A stretch of 64,000 bases of DNA from Membranihabitans marinus (GTDB taxonomy: Bacteria; Bacteroidota; Bacteroidia; Chitinophagales; Saprospiraceae), in assembly GCF_019802045.1 (NCBI RefSeq), contig NZ_JAHVHU010000014.1, forward strand, positions 62,001 to 126,000, given 5' to 3'. Positions 26,833 through 36,864 of the stretch are shown here, piece by piece; position 1 is the stretch's first letter; each line of letters begins with the position of its first letter. The translations under genes and the position numbers were made by a program. Under the pieces are notes generated by a model. The model saw nothing but the letters and a program-made list of their open reading frames with translations, searched no databases and was not told where the DNA came from.

Positions 26833-28005
26833 ATGAATAAAAAGTCGTTTAGAGAGTTAGCTGAAAAAATAACTGCCGGGGTTGCGACGGATACAGAAAT
26901 AGCACTGTTCAATGAATGGTATGAATCTTTTCAGGGTAATGAAAAGGTGTGGTCTGTTGAAGAAATGGGGGACAGTCAGGAAGTTGAGGCAGAACTGCTT
27001 CGCAGCATTAACCAGCGAATCGGTGGAGATGCCCACAGATCATCCTGGGTTGAGATGAACCGTGTTGCTGCAGCAGTAATAGTATTACTTACGGCGTTGG
27101 GAGGCTATTTTTGGTATTCATCAGGACAGACCATCTCCGAATCAGAGGTCATGTCGGATCTGGAGATTCGTAATGATGTGGAACCAGGAAAAGAAAAAGC
27201 AATTCTGACTTTGGGAGATGGTACAGAAATAATGCTGGATGAAGCAAAACAAGGACTTTTAGCGTATGAGGGGAATGCATCCGTCAAAAAATCAGAGAAA
27301 GGTCTGATTGTCTACCGACCGGATACCCAGCTTTCACAACCCTCGGCTCAGGAGGATAAACCACTTGTGTACAATGCCATCTCCACACCCAGGGGTGGAA
27401 AATATAAAGTGATGTTGCCGGATGAAACCGAGGTATGGCTTAACGCCATGTCATCCATTCGGTTTCCTACACAATTTGCTGAAGATGTCCGGGAAGTTGA
27501 GATTACAGGTGAAGTGTATTTCGACGTGGCAAGCGATGCATCAAAACCTTTTTTAGTGCGATCAGCGGATCAAATAGTGAAAGTGCTGGGAACCCAATTT
27601 AATATTAAAGCCTATTCCGACGAGGAATCCATACAAACTACGTTAGTAGAAGGAGCAGTGTTGGTGGAAGTGGCAGATGAACATGTGCGAATCAAGCCTG
27701 GCGAGCAGGTGGTGAATCCGGCAAGTTCCCCCCTGCAAGTTGTACCAGCCGATGTGGAACAAGTGATTGCGTGGAAAAATGGTCTGTTTCAGTTTTGGGA
27801 TACCAATCTGAAAGATGTCATGCGTCAGCTAGCCAGGTGGTATGATGTCGAAGTAACTTACCTCGGTGAACAGAATGAAATCGCATTTACAGGTTTTATT
27901 TCAAGGGATGTAACGATTTCCAATGTGCTCCAGATGCTGGAGGAGGCTTCTTCAGTGAAATTTGGCGTAGAGGGGAAACAAGTGATCGTAAAAACGGAAA
28001 TGTAG
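26833..28005 (+). CDS. FecR-family anti-sigma factor
   Basis: This is a 390-residue inner-membrane protein. The cytoplasmic N-terminal part (1-77) would hold the ECF sigma factor, a single membrane segment lies at about 78-96 (VAAAVIVLLTALGGYFWYSS), and the periplasmic part has the FecR domain (about 190-290, STPRGGKYKVMLPDETEVWL then LGTQFNIKAY) and a C-terminal DUF4974-type region (LKDVMRQLARWYDVEV). ATG 26833 is chosen over 26779 because the family usually begins close to this ELAEKITAG helix. The gene sits between SusD1 and SusC2. The STN domain of SusC2 is its expected signalling partner, and the sigma gene at 20351 its target. Confidence 0.93.
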   Translation: MNKKSFRELAEKITAGVATDTEIALFNEWYESFQGNEKVWSVEEMGDSQEVEAELLRSINQRIGGDAHRSSWVEMNRVAAAVIVLLTALGGYFWYSSGQTISESEVMSDLEIRNDVEPGKEKAILTLGDGTEIMLDEAKQGLLAYEGNASVKKSEKGLIVYRPDTQLSQPSAQEDKPLVYNAISTPRGGKYKVMLPDETEVWLNAMSSIRFPTQFAEDVREVEITGEVYFDVASDASKPFLVRSADQIVKVLGTQFNIKAYSDEESIQTTLVEGAVLVEVADEHVRIKPGEQVVNPASSPLQVVPADVEQVIAWKNGLFQFWDTNLKDVMRQLARWYDVEVTYLGEQNEIAFTGFISRDVTISNVLQMLEEASSVKFGVEGKQVIVKTEM

Positions 28006-28145
28006 CCTTTAAAAAATAAAAGATTAATTAACTCAGAAAAGCATGCTCTATAATGTGAGCGTATAGTGAAAAAAAACCGCAGCAGGTCCATTGATAGGGC
28101 GTGGAAATTCTTTCTATGGAGCCTGGCGCGGTAACTAATGCAACA

Positions 28146-28162
28146 AACGATCGTGTATCGTT
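28146..28162 (+). promoter_or_regulatory. Inverted repeat in SusC2 leader
   Basis: AACGAT-CGTGT-ATCGTT has perfect 6-base arms and ends 27 bases before the SusC2 ATG, almost the same spacing as the stem-loop before SusC1, with unrelated sequence. Confidence 0.35.
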
Positions 28163-28189
28163 CATTAAACATCTAAATATTGTAAAAAT

Positions 28190-31100
28190 ATGAAAAATAT
28201 TTTACGCAGTAGGTATGGAACTTTCAAAAATGAAGGAGGCCGTATTTCTTCGAGAATTTGGAATTCAAAATTCCTGAGAATCATGAAACTTGTGACTGTA
28301 ATTATGTTGGCCATGTGTGTGCACTTAAGTGCAATCAACGCAGAAGCACAGTTTGTCACACTGCACGAACAGAATACTGAATTGGGTAAAGTTTTCCTGA
28401 AAATCCGAAAACAAACCGGGTTTAATTTTCTGTTTAATACCCAGATTATGAAAGAGGCACGGCCGGTAACCGTGACCATTGAAAATTTACCGCTCGAAGA
28501 AGCGCTGGATGCAATTTTTGAGGAACAACCCTTGACCTATTCTATTATTGACCAGACGATCGTGATCAAAAAATTCAGCCCGGAAACAAAGCGTTCCAGT
28601 TCTGACATTGGGACAGCGCCGGCGTCATTACCCCGGATAGAGAGCCCGAAAGCTTTCTTGGCAGAAGTTACCGGAACAGTGTCGGATCAGTCTGGTGAAC
28701 CGCTGATCGGTGTCAACATCCAGGTCAAAGGAACGACGCGAGGAACCACCACGGATTTTGATGGAGCTTTTGCTATAGAAGCAGGTTTGCAGGATACGTT
28801 GATATTCTCATATATAGGATATCGTCGTCTGATCGAACCAGTGAATGGTCGGACTACCATTAATGTAAGTATGACCATGGAAATGGCAGAGCTTGAAGAG
28901 CTGATCGTCGTCGGTTATGGTAAGCAGAAAAAGAGTGATGTAACAGGATCTGTGACCAATGTAAACGTGGAAGCTCTGGAGAGCCGGCCAAGCGCTGATC
29001 TGGGTCGCGGACTTCAGGGGCTGGTTCCCGGACTTTCTGTGCGGGTACCCAGCGGAGAAGTAGGGTCTGATCCTTTGATGCGAATCCGGGGCTTTATCGG
29101 TTCCATCCAGGGATCGAGTCAGCCGTTGATCCTGGTCGATAATGTCGAAATACCGAGTATCCAAATGATTAATCCCAATGATGTTGAAAGTATTACGGTA
29201 TTAAAAGATGCTGCTTCCAGTTCGATATACGGATCCAAAGCGGCTTTTGGTGTCATTCTGATAACGACGAAAAAAGGATCTGACACAGAGGGAATAAAAC
29301 TGAACTACTCCAATAATTTCTCCTGGCAAAATCCTTTTAAGAAAATTGAAATTGCAGGGATTGATGGATTACAATATACGCTGGATGCGCATAAAAACAT
29401 GAAAGCCAGCGGTCCGGCCGGGGGATTTTGGCGTGTAAATGACGAAAGTATGGAGCGCATCCGTGCCTGGGATGAAAAATACGGCAGTTCCGTGGATCCC
29501 TTCGATCCCATGGTCTATGGGCGGGATTGGTACTATGATGGGGCGGACAAATTCGGGGTTCGGATATATGACCCGGTCGATGCAATGATCCGAAAAAATG
29601 CCTTCACACAGAATCATAATTTGTCGCTCAATGGACGGTCAAATAAAACAACCTATAATGGAAGTTTTAGTTACCTCGGTCAACAAGGAATGATGAAGCC
29701 GGCAAAGCACGATGATTTTACAAGATTTACCGGTAAACTAAATGTATCTACAGAAGTGAATGACTTTTTGACGGTGCGGGGAGGTGCTTTGTATTCGGAT
29801 CGAAACAAGCGATATGCGAATTCTATTACCGGATTTGTAGCTGATCCATGGTTGTATTTATATCGATGGAGCCGATTGTTTCCGACCGGTGTTAAAGAAC
29901 ATGGTGAAGAGATCAGAGATCCATACTGGGATACTAAAAATGCCAATACGGCCAACCAGGCCCGAAAATACCTGAATCTGAATTTTGGTACGACCATTGA
30001 TCTTTCGGACAACTGGAATATTGTAGCAGATTATACCTTTGATACCAGACAGAACTCCACCAATTCCTCCGTACCTACACGGACAGCACGGGAGCCCTGG
30101 TACACGCCGATAGCTTGGAATGATGAGAATGGGGATCGGATCTATGTCGATGAAGATGGAAATCCCACCGAAACCGGTGGAGATCCTGCCTATAGACTGC
30201 CCTTGGTGAATTATATTAATAAAGACCGGAGTAACATTTACCAGTATACACAGCAATTACAACGTCATACGGTAAATGCTTATACGACCTATAATCTGGA
30301 TTTGAGCGAGATCAATAAGTTCAAATTTACACTGGGGACCAACATGGTGAGTAATGAGTGGTACAGCCATTGGGGACGAAAAACCAACCTAATCAACAAT
30401 GATAACCCTCAATATGATCTGGCCGTAGGCACTGAAACGACAGGAGGAGGTACCAATTGGGATTCTCAACTGGGCTACTTTGGTCGGATAAATTATGCTT
30501 TTGCCAGCAAGTATTTGCTGGAGGCCAATCTGCGCTACGATGGGACCTCCAAGTTCCCAACTGATCTAAGATGGCGCTGGTTCCCTTCATTCTCAGCGGG
30601 ATGGGTGTTAAGCAATGAAGACTTTATGCAAGGCATCCAGGATGCTGTGACCTATGCCAAATTCCGTGGATCGTGGGGTTCGATCGGTGATCAATCCGTA
30701 TCCAACAGCCTCTATCTTTCTACCATGGGAGTTGGTAAAAATTCCTGGTTGAACAGCTCCGGTGATCAGTTTTTCCAATTGGGTACACCGAATGCTATAT
30801 CTGAGGGAATTACCTGGCAGGACATTGCTACGCTCAACCTGGGTGTCGATTTACGCTTTTTGTATAATAAACTGGGCGTGGAATTTGATTGGTTCGAGCG
30901 AAAAACCAATAATATGATTATCGCAGGTGATGCTTTGCCAGCCACATATGGTACATCAGCACCACAAGGAAATTATGGCAATTTAAAAACCCACGGTTGG
31001 GAACTGGCTCTCGATTTCAATCATCGGTTTGACAATGGTTTAGGCATCAATATGATGGCAAACTTGTCCAACGCTGTAACTGATATCACGAAAGCGGCAG

Positions 31101-31987
31101 ACTATAAAATCCCTTACGAAGATCGTCGAATTGACAATACCTTTACCACAGGTAAACGATACGGTGATATATATGGATACGTGACCGATCGACTGTATCA
31201 GCAGGATGATTTTGTGTACGATGAAGACGGAAAGTTTGTTCAGGAAACGATCGTGTGGGAAGGAACCGCTAAAACGACTAACAAATTGGCTGGTGAAAAT
31301 CCCATCTATCAAACCAATTTCGAAGATGGAAATCAGATCCTTCTGATCAGCCCGGGTGACGTCAAATTTGTGGATGTGGATGGTGACGGTTACATTACGA
31401 GTGGAAAAGGGACCAATGGAGATCCAGGAGACCGGGTGATTATCGGAAACGTTTTACCACAGTATGAATATGGAATGCGGATTGCCCTGGATTACAAATC
31501 CTTTGATTTTTCTGTGATGGGACAAGGTGTAGGCAAACGTAAAATGTGGGGTTCTGGTCAGTTGGCCATTCCAGGTTTTCACGTGAAGGATGGAGCTATG
31601 CCTCAGGCGATAGCTGAGGATTATTGGACACCTGAAAACACGGATGCTTTCTATCCAAGAGCCTGGAACTTAGGCGGATCCAACTCCGGATTTGTGATGC
31701 GGCCGCAGACCCGATACCTGTTGAATATGGCCTATTTCCGAATCAAAAACATCACCTTGGGATACAATATCCCTGCACGGGTTCTCAGTGGGTTGAAAAT
31801 GGAACAGGCCCGGGTGTATATTTCGCTCGAAAATATGATCACCTTCGATAAACTGCGCGGATTGCCGATTGATCCGGAAGAGATTTCAGGCCATTCCATC
31901 CTGAGCAATAACTACAACCTGGGACGTACCGGAACGGGTAATCCGACCTTTAAGATTGCATCTGTAGGGGTCAATATTTCACTTTAA
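28190..31987 (+). CDS. SusC/RagA-family TonB-dependent transducer with STN domain (pair 2)
   Basis: This 1265-residue outer-membrane transporter also signals. After a signal segment (about 30-54, ending NAEAQ) comes an STN domain (about 55-125, NTELGKVFLKIRKQTGFNFL and LPLEEALDAIFEEQPLTY), the periplasmic module that contacts FecR. Then follow a carboxypeptidase-regulatory-like domain (about 163-240), the SusC mark ELIVVGYGKQKKSDVTGSV, plug and barrel. The polar extension before the signal peptide is about 29 residues. This STN form is the expected sensor for the FecR just upstream, so pair 2 probably controls both pairs. SusD2 follows after 11 bases. Confidence 0.95.
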   Translation: MKNILRSRYGTFKNEGGRISSRIWNSKFLRIMKLVTVIMLAMCVHLSAINAEAQFVTLHEQNTELGKVFLKIRKQTGFNFLFNTQIMKEARPVTVTIENLPLEEALDAIFEEQPLTYSIIDQTIVIKKFSPETKRSSSDIGTAPASLPRIESPKAFLAEVTGTVSDQSGEPLIGVNIQVKGTTRGTTTDFDGAFAIEAGLQDTLIFSYIGYRRLIEPVNGRTTINVSMTMEMAELEELIVVGYGKQKKSDVTGSVTNVNVEALESRPSADLGRGLQGLVPGLSVRVPSGEVGSDPLMRIRGFIGSIQGSSQPLILVDNVEIPSIQMINPNDVESITVLKDAASSSIYGSKAAFGVILITTKKGSDTEGIKLNYSNNFSWQNPFKKIEIAGIDGLQYTLDAHKNMKASGPAGGFWRVNDESMERIRAWDEKYGSSVDPFDPMVYGRDWYYDGADKFGVRIYDPVDAMIRKNAFTQNHNLSLNGRSNKTTYNGSFSYLGQQGMMKPAKHDDFTRFTGKLNVSTEVNDFLTVRGGALYSDRNKRYANSITGFVADPWLYLYRWSRLFPTGVKEHGEEIRDPYWDTKNANTANQARKYLNLNFGTTIDLSDNWNIVADYTFDTRQNSTNSSVPTRTAREPWYTPIAWNDENGDRIYVDEDGNPTETGGDPAYRLPLVNYINKDRSNIYQYTQQLQRHTVNAYTTYNLDLSEINKFKFTLGTNMVSNEWYSHWGRKTNLINNDNPQYDLAVGTETTGGGTNWDSQLGYFGRINYAFASKYLLEANLRYDGTSKFPTDLRWRWFPSFSAGWVLSNEDFMQGIQDAVTYAKFRGSWGSIGDQSVSNSLYLSTMGVGKNSWLNSSGDQFFQLGTPNAISEGITWQDIATLNLGVDLRFLYNKLGVEFDWFERKTNNMIIAGDALPATYGTSAPQGNYGNLKTHGWELALDFNHRFDNGLGINMMANLSNAVTDITKAADYKIPYEDRRIDNTFTTGKRYGDIYGYVTDRLYQQDDFVYDEDGKFVQETIVWEGTAKTTNKLAGENPIYQTNFEDGNQILLISPGDVKFVDVDGDGYITSGKGTNGDPGDRVIIGNVLPQYEYGMRIALDYKSFDFSVMGQGVGKRKMWGSGQLAIPGFHVKDGAMPQAIAEDYWTPENTDAFYPRAWNLGGSNSGFVMRPQTRYLLNMAYFRIKNITLGYNIPARVLSGLKMEQARVYISLENMITFDKLRGLPIDPEEISGHSILSNNYNLGRTGTGNPTFKIASVGVNISL

Positions 31988-31998
31988 AAATTAGATTC

Positions 31999-33807
31999 AT
32001 GAAAACTATATATTCATTAGTAATAGTATGTGCAGCCATTATCATGATTGGGTGCGAAGATTTTTTGGACCGACCGCCACTCACGAATCTCAATGATGAG
32101 ACCGCCTGGAATACGGAAGAGAATGTGAGACTGTATGCCAATAAATATTACACTTCTTTTTTTCCGGGATACGGCGCTGGGTGGAGTACCTCCGGAGCAG
32201 CGTTGATGGGATACCGGTTCAGTGACGACGTATTTCAGCTGGGCAATCAGGGTAACTTTGGACGACAAGTACCGAATAGTGGGATCTGGAGCATGTCGCT
32301 GGTTCGCTCTATAAACATCATGATTGACCGGGTCGAAAATAAAATGCAGGATGTATTATCTCAGGAAGCATACAATCACTGGATGGGGATCGGCCGGTTT
32401 TTTCGAGGACTTGAATATGCCAGCCTCGTGCGTGCTTACGGAGATGTTCCTTATTACGATCACGTGGTGAGCGATATAGATTTGGATGACTTGTACAAAC
32501 CACGTACACCGCGGGATGAAGTGATGGATGCGGTATATGATGATTTAAAATTTGCACTTGAAAATGTACGTCGGTCAGATGGTGATCAATACGTCAACCG
32601 GTATGTGGTAGCTGGATTTGCATCCAGAGCTGCCCTTCAGGAAGGATCCTGGCAAAAGTACTACTATGGAAATAATGAACGAGCAAAGAAATTTTTCGAA
32701 CTCGCCGAGGAGGCTGCGGCCTTCCTTATCAATAGTGGTAAGTACAACATCAGTTCAGAATTCAGAGCTTTGTTTACTTCAGATAACCTGGCAGGGAATG
32801 ATGAGGTGGTATTTTACCGTCATTATGATCCTGCCGTAAACGTATTGCATGCCATCGCCAGCTACAATAACCTGTCGGAATCTGTGGCCTTCGGACCTAC
32901 TACCGATCTGATCAAATCCTTCATCTGCGTGGATGGACAGGCGTGGCAAAACTCCACATTGTCAAATGCCGAAGACTTTACACTGGATTCTATGTTGCAG
33001 ACGAGAGATCCCCGATTGGAAGCGACCTTTTATGATCATCCTTCCATCCAGAACCGGGCATCTTACTGGTATATCAATAAATTTTTGCCCAGAAGTGTAG
33101 CTAAAAGTGTCGAAGCCGGTAACGCACCACCGCCTGAGTTTACCAGTAACAAAAATGAAATCGATTATCCTGTTTTCAGGTATTCTGAAGCGCTGTTGAA
33201 CTGGATCGAGGCCAAAGCAGAGCTGGAGACCCTGGGTGCGGGGAGCGTTACGCAGGGAGATATTGATCAATCGATTAATAGCATCAGAAGCCGTCCATTG
33301 GCGCCCGAAGCCATAGAGCTCGGTGTGCAAAAAACGGCCCCTATGAATCTGGCTCTTCTACCTGATGATCCCAATCGTGATCCCGACGTTCCTGCATTAT
33401 TGTGGGAAATTCGAAGAGAGCGTAGAATGGAATTTGCTTTTGAATACGGCCGCTTTGCGGATCTGGAGCGCTGGAGCAAATTAGAATACATGGATACTGA
33501 TAAGAACGAAGACTTGCTTTCGGGTGGCTGGGTAAATTTCCCCTCCGAGTTACCGAGTGAATTGGTACCCGGAAACGAAGGTGAAATAGCTGTCATTACA
33601 AAGGATCATGAAGTGGTTATTTACGATGGATCCAATGGGGACCAAATGAAAGGATTTTATCAAAGTACGGAGACCGGAGATCGACTGCCATTTTTGGATA
33701 TACCAAATGTGAACCCCTATCTGAGTCCGGTGGGTAAAACCCAAATGGATGATTATGAGAGCAAAGGGTATAAGTTAGAACAAACCCAGGGCTGGCCGCA
33801 AAATTGA
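31999..33807 (+). CDS. SusD/RagB-family glycan-binding lipoprotein (pair 2)
   Basis: This 602-residue SusD homologue is about 120 residues longer than the SusD of pair 1. The signal peptide ends MIGC (Cys19) followed by EDFLD, the acidic surface-export pattern. Family regions include MGIGRFFRGLEYASLVRAYG (TPR helices) and ALLWEIRRERRMEFAFEYGR near the C-terminus. It is co-transcribed with SusC2 (11-base gap). The extra length lies mainly in the middle and in a C-terminal extension with VIYDGSNGDQMKGFY, which may shape ligand specificity. It is followed after 39 bases by another lipoprotein gene, so the operon continues. Confidence 0.95.
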   Translation: MKTIYSLVIVCAAIIMIGCEDFLDRPPLTNLNDETAWNTEENVRLYANKYYTSFFPGYGAGWSTSGAALMGYRFSDDVFQLGNQGNFGRQVPNSGIWSMSLVRSINIMIDRVENKMQDVLSQEAYNHWMGIGRFFRGLEYASLVRAYGDVPYYDHVVSDIDLDDLYKPRTPRDEVMDAVYDDLKFALENVRRSDGDQYVNRYVVAGFASRAALQEGSWQKYYYGNNERAKKFFELAEEAAAFLINSGKYNISSEFRALFTSDNLAGNDEVVFYRHYDPAVNVLHAIASYNNLSESVAFGPTTDLIKSFICVDGQAWQNSTLSNAEDFTLDSMLQTRDPRLEATFYDHPSIQNRASYWYINKFLPRSVAKSVEAGNAPPPEFTSNKNEIDYPVFRYSEALLNWIEAKAELETLGAGSVTQGDIDQSINSIRSRPLAPEAIELGVQKTAPMNLALLPDDPNRDPDVPALLWEIRRERRMEFAFEYGRFADLERWSKLEYMDTDKNEDLLSGGWVNFPSELPSELVPGNEGEIAVITKDHEVVIYDGSNGDQMKGFYQSTETGDRLPFLDIPNVNPYLSPVGKTQMDDYESKGYKLEQTQGWPQN

Positions 33808-33846
33808 TTCATGAATCAGATCGTATAAAGAATAAAACATATAAAA

Positions 33847-35265
33847 ATGATAAAGATTATATCAAAATACTGGGTACTTGCTGCATTTGCCATACTGGTA
33901 TCTTCGATTTCTTGTGAAAAAGATTTTCCTCAAAATATCGAATCGCCGGATGGTGTTTTACTGAAGTCCATTTCAATTGTGAATGCCGGGGCAGATGGAA
34001 ACCAAGTCATTCCAGGTGAAATCGATGAGGTGCAGAAAACAGTTTCATTCCCGCGGTTGGATACCCTCACTGATTTCTCGAATTTGAAATTCGAAGCAGA
34101 AATGTCCGATGGTGCGATGCTTGACAAGGAATCGTATGAGGTAGATTTTGAAGAAGGTGCTGCATCGAAAACAATCATCGTAAAAGTAGTTAATAATAAA
34201 CGATTCCGGGAGTACCTGGTGACAATTCGCTTGCTTATTCCTGTGTTCGGAGCTGATTTTACGAGTCCTGTCATTTATGATAATACCAACAATGACCAGG
34301 GAAATCCGATCTATCCCTCTTTCGTTTCTTTGCTGACCAGAGGAACTGGGTTTGATGGTGAACACGTACTTATCGTGACCCGACACGAGCTGGGATCGCA
34401 TCTGCTTAGCGTAGAAGATCTGCGGCAAAATAAAGTGGAGCCAATACCCCTGAACCTCACCGGTGTAAGTGGAGGAACCTTTCCGATAAATGTGGGTGCC
34501 CAAGTGAATGGACATACCTATATCGCGAACTTGTCAGGTGGACACGCGTCCCCGTTTAAAATTTACCACTGGACAGATCCGTCTGCAGAACCCGAAGTGA
34601 TTGCGGACATCAATACCGGAGAAATTCCGGAGCTGGGTAGCCGTCATGGTGATAATATGTCTGCGAATCTTGATGAAGATGGAAACGGATACTTCTACTT
34701 TGGCGACAATGCCGTGACAACGATATTGCGGCTGACGGTAACCAACTATACCACCATCTCAGACCCTGTCGTTTTGCCCAATGCATTTGGATCTTCTTTT
34801 GTCATGTCCTTTAATCAAATAGGGAATGGAGACAACTATTTGTTTACGGGCTATGATGCACCGATAAGGGTCGCTAATGAATCCGCGGATGTGTCATATT
34901 CATTAAGTAATGATGCCGTCCCGATCCGTGGGTGTGATGCCAGAATCGTAAACTTTAATGGGGAACGATATCTAATTATGACCACAGCAGCGCGAAGTGG
35001 ATCGGATCCGGTCGTATTGTATGTGTATGATATTACAAAAGGCAAAGATGCAGTGGAAGCACTCCAGATTTTTGACGAAAGAGCGGACAAGTCTCCCATT
35101 TATCAATACTCCCTATTGGGTCCTGCTAACCCGGCACCCGGGACACAGTCGGGATGGCACATCACCAAGGACGCTGAAGGAAATGACGAAAAATTGACAC
35201 TGTATGGTGCTTCAGCGAATGCAGGTTTTGTCGTCATAGATTTTCCTAAAAAGAAAAGTGACTAA
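33847..35265 (+). CDS. Surface lipoprotein with DUF5018/DUF4623-like domains
   Basis: This is a 472-residue lipoprotein (signal ending SSISC, Cys23). Residues about 35-130 look like an Ig-like DUF5018-type repeat (ISIVNAGADGNQVIPGEIDE and REYLVTIRLLIPVF). The remainder is beta-rich and resembles DUF4623, a predicted propeller-like domain found in SusCD loci (for example ANLDEDGNGYFYFGDNAV). Its place directly after SusD2 is that of a surface glycan-binding protein in polysaccharide-utilisation loci. Glycan binding is inferred from position, since no catalytic residues are apparent. The domain names are my best match and need a profile search. Confidence 0.7.
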   Translation: MIKIISKYWVLAAFAILVSSISCEKDFPQNIESPDGVLLKSISIVNAGADGNQVIPGEIDEVQKTVSFPRLDTLTDFSNLKFEAEMSDGAMLDKESYEVDFEEGAASKTIIVKVVNNKRFREYLVTIRLLIPVFGADFTSPVIYDNTNNDQGNPIYPSFVSLLTRGTGFDGEHVLIVTRHELGSHLLSVEDLRQNKVEPIPLNLTGVSGGTFPINVGAQVNGHTYIANLSGGHASPFKIYHWTDPSAEPEVIADINTGEIPELGSRHGDNMSANLDEDGNGYFYFGDNAVTTILRLTVTNYTTISDPVVLPNAFGSSFVMSFNQIGNGDNYLFTGYDAPIRVANESADVSYSLSNDAVPIRGCDARIVNFNGERYLIMTTAARSGSDPVVLYVYDITKGKDAVEALQIFDERADKSPIYQYSLLGPANPAPGTQSGWHITKDAEGNDEKLTLYGASANAGFVVIDFPKKKSD

Positions 35266-35326
35266 ATCTGAGTATTCAACTTGACCTCTACGAAAAGAGG
35301 AACTTAATACGAGAAATTTTATTTCT

Positions 35327-36772
35327 ATGATAAATCAACTGGTTCGGCTGGGCATTTTGATTCTGATGATCTATTGCCTTAATTCCTGTTCAAAAGATGA
35401 AATGCCTGTGCCTGAGCCACCCGTAGAGGAACCTACTCTACTTTATCCTAAAAAAGAGATGCGTGGTGTCTGGATGGCCACCGTTTGGGGATTGGATTGG
35501 CCGCAGGGAAATTACGATGTAGAAACGCAGAAGAAGCTCTATACCGATTATCTCGATCAGTTCGAGCAGCTCAATATTAATGCCATTTTCTTTCAGGTTA
35601 AGGGGATGGGCGATGCGTTTTATGATTCCCCTTACGAACCATGGAGTGCAAATATAACCGGTACGAGAGGGATGGATCCTGGTTATGATCTATTGACCTT
35701 TCTGATTGATGAAGCACATGAACGAAATATTGAATTTCATGCCTGGATGAATCCCTACCGGATTGCAACCCGGGCCGGAGCAGGCAACAGTTATCCCGCT
35801 TTGCATCCTTCTGTAAAACCAGAGTGGGTAGTGAGTCATGAGAAAATACAAATATACAATCCCGCGTTGCCTGAAGTGCGGCAGCGCCTGGTCGATATTG
35901 TGAAGGATATGATCACAAAATTTGATGTCGATGGGATTCATTTTGATGATTATTTTTACCCTTCCCCCTCGGCTGCCGGACAAATGAAGTCGGATCAGGC
36001 CGATTATGAAAAATACGGGTCGGAGTATTCCTCCATTGAAGATTTTCGCAGAGCCAATGTAGACAAGGCCATTAAAGGCGTCTACGATATTATAGTGGAA
36101 ACCAAGCCAGAAGTTGTGTTTTCGGTAGCTCCTGCGCCCAGCCACAACTATAATTACAATACGCTCTTTGCTGATGTTCGCAAATGGTGTAAAGAAGGGT
36201 GGCTCGATCTGGTCATACCACAACTTTATCAGGAAATAGGGAACCCCTACAATGATTTTCAAGCAAATCTTAGTTGGTGGACCCAATACAGCTATGAAAC
36301 GACCTTGATGGTCGGGCATGGCTATTATAAATTTGGTGCCCCCAGTGCACCGGCAGCTTTCCAGTCCACGAAGGAGCTCGCCGATCAATTTGAATTGACT
36401 CGGCGGAATAGAAAATCGGTCGGAAATGTATTGTATAGCGCCCAATACATTCCTCGGAATAATATCGGAATTACAGATCGACTCGCTGGGATATTTGAGC
36501 GGCCTTCGGTGATTCCATTCATGGGCCGAAGTGTTTTAGCTGAACCGAAGCCTGCAACCAATGTGCGTGTGGAGGGAAATACCTTAAAATGGAATACCTC
36601 TGGACCCGTTCGCTCGGTCGTATATTATTTTTCTGACTTGGAGAAGCAAGGTCAGGTCATTGCTGTCACAGAAAAGGATGAATTGGACATCACTTCTTCA
36701 GGGTACTATAGTGTATCTGTCATAGATGCTGAAAACAAAGAAAGCGAACCATCCGAAGTCGTAGAAAATTAA
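35327..36772 (+). CDS. GHL10 (COG1649) family glycoside hydrolase, lipoprotein
   Basis: This is a 481-residue lipoprotein (signal ending CLNSC, Cys21). The family opening EMRGVWMATVWGLDWPQ is at about residues 44-60. Further marks are NAIFFQVKGMGDAFY, FHAWMNPYRIA, and the strand FDVDGIHFDDYFYP, in which the acidic residues are the likely catalytic or binding groups of a TIM barrel. A fibronectin-type domain occupies the C-terminal 80 residues (PATNVRVEGNTLKWNTSG). Members include E. coli DigH (YddW), which cleaves denuded peptidoglycan glycan strands. In SusCD loci, homologues may instead act on exogenous glycans. It is the last gene of the apparent operon, 61 bases after its neighbour. Confidence 0.88.
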   Translation: MINQLVRLGILILMIYCLNSCSKDEMPVPEPPVEEPTLLYPKKEMRGVWMATVWGLDWPQGNYDVETQKKLYTDYLDQFEQLNINAIFFQVKGMGDAFYDSPYEPWSANITGTRGMDPGYDLLTFLIDEAHERNIEFHAWMNPYRIATRAGAGNSYPALHPSVKPEWVVSHEKIQIYNPALPEVRQRLVDIVKDMITKFDVDGIHFDDYFYPSPSAAGQMKSDQADYEKYGSEYSSIEDFRRANVDKAIKGVYDIIVETKPEVVFSVAPAPSHNYNYNTLFADVRKWCKEGWLDLVIPQLYQEIGNPYNDFQANLSWWTQYSYETTLMVGHGYYKFGAPSAPAAFQSTKELADQFELTRRNRKSVGNVLYSAQYIPRNNIGITDRLAGIFERPSVIPFMGRSVLAEPKPATNVRVEGNTLKWNTSGPVRSVVYYFSDLEKQGQVIAVTEKDELDITSSGYYSVSVIDAENKESEPSEVVEN

Positions 36773-36864
36773 AGGTTCCGCGGTAATACCACGAAAGTTT
36801 GAGGGAAAAGGTTTGTCATTCTTTTCATAACCACCAGTGTTTTAATCTGAATAGGCTATACTTG

